Shown: piece by piece, positions 12,892-15,223 of the stretch
Numbering within the stretch: the first letter of the stretch is position 1
How the letters are laid out: each line of letters opens with the position of its first letter
DNA from: Verrucomicrobiales bacterium
GTDB taxonomy: Bacteria; Verrucomicrobiota; Verrucomicrobiia; Verrucomicrobiales; Akkermansiaceae
DNA: 15,223 nt
NCBI GenBank assembly: GCA_002729295.1
Contig: PBTU01000012.1
Span: 8,307-23,529, forward strand
Direction of reading: 5' to 3'
Position numbers and translations under genes: made by a program
The notes under the pieces: generated by a model
The model's database searches: none
What the model was told of the DNA's origin: nothing
Seen by the model: only the letters and a program-made list of their open reading frames with translations

Positions 12892-13542
12892 TTGTCTCGA
12901 TTCGAAAATCCATCACCTCAGGAACTTCATGCGCTCGCTATTTTATGGAGCGAAGGTCCAAGTACGGTAGGACTCGTACATGAGTTTATCCATGGAAAAA
13001 AGGAGCGTTCATACACCACGACCCTCGCGGTGATGCGCAACATTGAGAAGAAAAAATTGGCCAAACGAAGCAAAAATGGCCGTGCTCATGTTTACGAAGC
13101 GACGGTGAAACGTGATGAGATCCTAAAACCCCTTCTAAAAGATCTCGTACAAAATGCTTTCGGTGGGAGCCTAGATGAGGCTATCCTATCTCTGATCTCA
13201 GTAGGTGTCATGACACCTGAAGGGAAAAGCGCGGTAACGCGTAAACTAAAAAAGCACAAAGCTATGGCTGCTAAAAAGAAGACCACAAAAAAGAAAGCCG
13301 CCCCTAAAAAGGCTGCAAAGAAAACCGTAAAGCGCGCTGCCAAGAAAAAGGTAGCGAAAAAAGCTGCACGCAAGCCCGCTAAAAAAGCGGCTAAGAAGAA
13401 GGTAGCGAAAAAAGCTCCTAAGAAAAAGGCTGCCCCTAAAAAGAAGGCCAAGAAAAAGGTAGCTAAGAAAAAAGCCGCTAAGAAAAAGGCCGCCCCTAAA
13501 AAGAAGGCCAAGAAAAAAGCCGCTAAAAGAAAGCGCAAATAA
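12892..13542 (+). CDS. BlaI/MecI-type winged-helix protein fused to a histone H1-like lysine-rich tail
   Basis: The 216 residues fall into two parts. Residues 1 to about 117 resemble the BlaI/MecI/CopY family: PSPQELHALAILWSEGPSTV (8-27), a conserved YTTTLAVMRNIEKKKLAKR (41-59) recognition-helix region, the wing GRAHVYEA (63-70), and an LDEAILSLIS segment like the dimerisation part. Residues 118-216 are almost only Lys, Ala, Pro and Arg, with repeated KKAAPKK, KKKVAKK and AKKKA blocks, resembling bacterial H1-like proteins. The family represses promoters as dimers; the tail should bind DNA without sequence choice. No blaR1-type sensor is adjacent. The start is TTG at 12892; no ATG lies upstream in frame before a stop, and the next ATG falls inside the helix-turn-helix. 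An intrinsic terminator follows. Confidence 0.85.
   Translation: MSRFENPSPQELHALAILWSEGPSTVGLVHEFIHGKKERSYTTTLAVMRNIEKKKLAKRSKNGRAHVYEATVKRDEILKPLLKDLVQNAFGGSLDEAILSLISVGVMTPEGKSAVTRKLKKHKAMAAKKKTTKKKAAPKKAAKKTVKRAAKKKVAKKAARKPAKKAAKKKVAKKAPKKKAAPKKKAKKKVAKKKAAKKKAAPKKKAKKKAAKRKRK
13348..13517 (+). repeat. Direct repeats in the DNA encoding the lysine-rich tail
   Basis: AAGGTAGCGAAAAAAGCT occurs identically at 13348-13365 and 13399-13416, a period of 51 bases. A second block at 13421-13457 recurs at 13481-13517 with one mismatch in 37 bases, a period of 60. Both periods are multiples of three, so the repeats add or remove whole codons. Confidence 0.85.
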
Positions 13543-13569
13543 GAGAGCCAACCTCCCCGAACTCTTTCC

Positions 13570-13604
13570 AAGGGACACCTCCTCGCGGGGTGTCCCTTTT
13601 TCTT
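13570..13604 (+). terminator. Intrinsic terminator of the BlaI-H1 gene
   Basis: AAGGGACACC (13570-13579) pairs perfectly with GGTGTCCCTT (13589-13598), and inner T-G and C-G pairs extend the stem. The T-run 13597-13601 is followed by C and TTT. It lies 27 bases after the stop. Confidence 0.9.
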
Positions 13605-13650
13605 TCTCCCCTCTCCCCCCGCCATCAAACCATTTTTTAACAGAAAGGGA

Positions 13651-13679
13651 TTGCCAGACCCGATTCGTCCTCTTAGCTT
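13651..13679 (+). promoter_or_regulatory. Candidate promoter of tRNA-Val
   Basis: TTGCCA (13651-13656), 17 bases, then TAGCTT (13674-13679). The predicted start near 13686 is about 9 bases before the mature tRNA. The -35 box and spacing are the same as those proposed for rpsB; the -10 is weak. Confidence 0.45.
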
Positions 13680-13694
13680 GCCGCCCGCTAAGAC

Positions 13695-13769
13695 GCTCGG
13701 CTAGCTCAGGGGTAGAGCACTACATTGACATTGTAGGGGTCGCTGGTTCAAATCCAGCGTCGAGCACCA
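13695..13769 (+). tRNA. tRNA-Val (anticodon GAC)
   Basis: All four arms can be drawn. The acceptor stem GCTCGGC pairs with GTCGAGC through one G-T wobble. The D arm is GCTC/GAGC. The anticodon stem CTACA/TGTAG holds the loop TTGACAT with anticodon GAC, which reads GUC and GUU valine codons. The T arm is GCTGG/CCAGC with loop TTCAAAT. The discriminator is A, and the CCA end is encoded (13767-13769). Confidence 0.97.
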
Positions 13770-13789
13770 TTTTTTGTCCCATTGACAAG

Positions 13790-14617
13790 GTGTCCCGCCC
13801 ACAGATCAGCACAATTTTGAAACTGCTGGACGATGAAAACCAGGAGGTTCAGAACAGTGTCCAGCGAGCTTTGCTCGATTATCATGGCGATGCAAGTGAT
13901 GACCTCGCCGCGGTGGGAATCCAACTTTCACCTAAGGATAGCTCCCTCCTTTCAAAATCCCTGCACTCCGGACGCCAGACTTCACTGAGAGAACATTGGA
14001 GTGTTCCCTTCCGAGGCCTGCAAGATCCCGACGGAGACTGGGATGCACTCGAAGCCCTCCTCCGCCTCCTTTCCGATTTTCTACACGATGGCATCACCCT
14101 TCGACCAAGCATGTCCGACGAACTCGACCTCCTTGCCAAGGAAGCCGAAAACCAAGTCGAGTCTCCTGCCGAACTCTCCGAATGGCTCTTCGCTTCCGAT
14201 CGCTTCTCAGGCAACAAAACCAACCCCTACGACCCGCGAAACTCAGACCTTGCCTGGTGTCTCGAACAGAGAAAAAGTAATCCACTTGGCCTCTCCCTGA
14301 TTTATCTTCTCGTAGCTCAACGCATCGGCCTTCCCGTTTACGGCGTCAATTATCCGGGACATTTCCTCTGTCTCATCGATCTCGAAGTCGCACCCACTCT
14401 CGTCGATCCCTTCCATCGCGGTCGCCCCATTCCTGTGATGCAGCTTCTCAAGGAACACCCTGAGATTTCGAAAAAAGCAGCAGAGGCTGTTCGCCGCCCC
14501 TGTTCACTCGCAGCCATCCTTACCCGCGTTCTCGCAAATATGACTCTCGCTTTCTCAAAACTCAATCGACTCGACGATGCCGATCTCATTCAGAATCTCA
14601 TGAAGACAATTAAGTGA
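13790..14617 (+). CDS. SirB1/transglutaminase-like family protein
   Basis: The 275-residue protein begins with a HEAT-like helical segment (ISTILKLLDDENQEVQNSVQ, 6-25). The main domain fits the SirB1/Transglut_core2 family: YDPRNSDLAWCLEQRKSNPL (147-166), then LSLIYLLVAQRIGLPVYGVN (168-187), PGHFLC (189-194) and VDPFHRG (205-211). His191 and Asp206 sit where the His and Asp of a transglutaminase triad would be, but the Cys nucleophile position appears to be Ser or Leu, as is common in this family. The biochemical role is unsettled. The start is GTG at 13790, 20 bases after the tRNA CCA end; no ATG or Shine-Dalgarno sequence is available. Its TGA overlaps by one base the ATG of the decayed hydrolase gene, indicating a former operon. 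Confidence 0.85.
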   Translation: MSRPQISTILKLLDDENQEVQNSVQRALLDYHGDASDDLAAVGIQLSPKDSSLLSKSLHSGRQTSLREHWSVPFRGLQDPDGDWDALEALLRLLSDFLHDGITLRPSMSDELDLLAKEAENQVESPAELSEWLFASDRFSGNKTNPYDPRNSDLAWCLEQRKSNPLGLSLIYLLVAQRIGLPVYGVNYPGHFLCLIDLEVAPTLVDPFHRGRPIPVMQLLKEHPEISKKAAEAVRRPCSLAAILTRVLANMTLAFSKLNRLDDADLIQNLMKTIK

Positions 14618-15223
14618 TGAAGATTGAAGAGGAGACTCTTCATGTTTTTGTGCAATGACTTCATCACCTAAATCTTCATCCGGAAACCAGCACTCGCGGC
14701 GGTCTCGTCTTTTTTCATGGTGAGGGCGACTTCATCGATCGCTATCCAGATATCCTAAAGCCATTCGTCGACGCGGGCTTGAAGTGCCTCCTCACTGAAC
14801 TTCCCGGTTACTGACGCTCTCCGGGAAAAAGAGGACACATTCCCCACCTCGGCTTCGTTGATCAAATTCTCGACGCCTCTCTCGAAAAATCGAGGGCTCC
14901 GTGACTATCGCCGGTCACTCGATGGGTGGATTAATGACCCTAAGACTGCTCATTAATCATCCCGGTCTCTTCACAAACGCCTGGCTTAGCTCCCCTCTTC
15001 TCGACCCCATGCATCAGGCCAAGCCATGGATGCGAGCAATTCTTCCCTGCCTGGCTCCACTTCTTCCCCGGGTGACCGTGAGCACGGGAGTGACAAGCGA
15101 AGATTGCCGGGACGACTCGGCACAATCAGAGTCAAGCTCGACTCAACTCTAGCACAGTCGAATTTCCCTCATCTGGGGACGAGCTCTTTCCCTAGTCGCC
15201 GAGGAAGTGAACGAGAAATTCAC
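14617..15223 (+). pseudogene. Decayed alpha/beta hydrolase (lysophospholipase-like), runs off the window
   Basis: The ATG at 14617 overlaps the previous stop and starts MKIEEETLHVFVQ, then hits TGA at 14656. The same frame continues with homology-like sequence, TRGGLVFFHGEGDFIDRYPD, then LTELPGY, TGA at 14812, and RSPGKRGHIPHLGFVDQIL. After about 14890 the reading moves to another frame, IEGSVTIAGHSMGGLMTLRL, which contains the nucleophile elbow GHSMGG; restoring one A in the run of five at 14885-14889 joins the two. That frame has a TAG at 15150 followed by HSRISLIWGRALSLVAEEV, again family-like. The two stop-interrupted frames together resemble a serine-hydrolase fold (HG oxyanion segment, then GxSxG). 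Three nonsense codons plus a frameshift make it non-functional unless the sequence contains errors. The 3' end is outside the window. Confidence 0.85.

Noticed and set aside
12892..13542. CRISPR-like or satellite interpretation of the A-rich repeats
   Set aside because: The repeats are in frame, vary within codons and encode a continuous Lys/Ala tail; there are no spacers.
13092..13628. Phe/Leu/Ala-rich minus-strand frame opposite the lysine-rich tail, resembling a membrane protein
   Set aside because: It is simply the reverse complement of Lys/Ala codons; it also runs through the terminator.

Overview
The window looks like chromosomal DNA of a member of the Verrucomicrobiota. This is inferred from the multi-haem c-type cytochrome at the left edge, the remains of a PEP-CTERM gene, a lysine-rich histone H1-like tail, and the general look of the proteins; no 16S gene or other decisive marker is present. 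Most of the window is core chromosome. I see no insertion sequence, integrase, CRISPR array or phage gene.

Layout. Bases 1-1212 are the 3' end of a four-haem (visible part) cytochrome c gene. Bases 1213-1620 hold gene debris: a minus-strand 3' fragment and a PEP-CTERM relic with broken frames. Next comes the rpsB-tsf translation operon (1759-3346), with a candidate promoter, a structured leader and a strong terminator. A gene-poor stretch (3403-3806) separates it from the minus-strand RNA helicase gene hrpB (3807-6335). Divergent from hrpB, tatA (6462-6695) overlaps by one base a lipoprotein of the endonuclease/exonuclease/phosphatase (EEP) fold (6695-7714). A minus-strand membrane protein follows (7740-8381), which appears to be a YugP-like zinc peptidase without its HExxH site. 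Then come a membrane-anchored coiled-coil/OmpA-domain protein (8477-9631), and on the minus strand lexA (9706-10323) behind uppP (10399-11217). Rightward genes resume with a LysM lipoprotein (11361-11771), a secreted thioredoxin-fold protein without active-site cysteines (11840-12817), a BlaI-type winged-helix protein carrying a histone H1-like tail (12892-13542), tRNA-Val(GAC) (13695-13769), a SirB1/transglutaminase-like gene (13790-14617), and a decayed alpha/beta hydrolase gene that runs off the right edge.

How they work together. Several genes concern the cell envelope: uppP recycles the lipid carrier, LysM and OmpA domains bind peptidoglycan, and TatA belongs to protein export. rpsB and tsf serve translation, and lexA controls the SOS response.

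The most interesting item is the BlaI-like DNA-binding domain fused to an approximately 100-residue Lys/Ala/Pro tail encoded by internally repeated DNA. Next come two probable pseudo-enzymes (YugP-like and thioredoxin-like), an intrinsic terminator lying inside signal-peptide codons, and a cluster of decayed genes at several stages of erosion.
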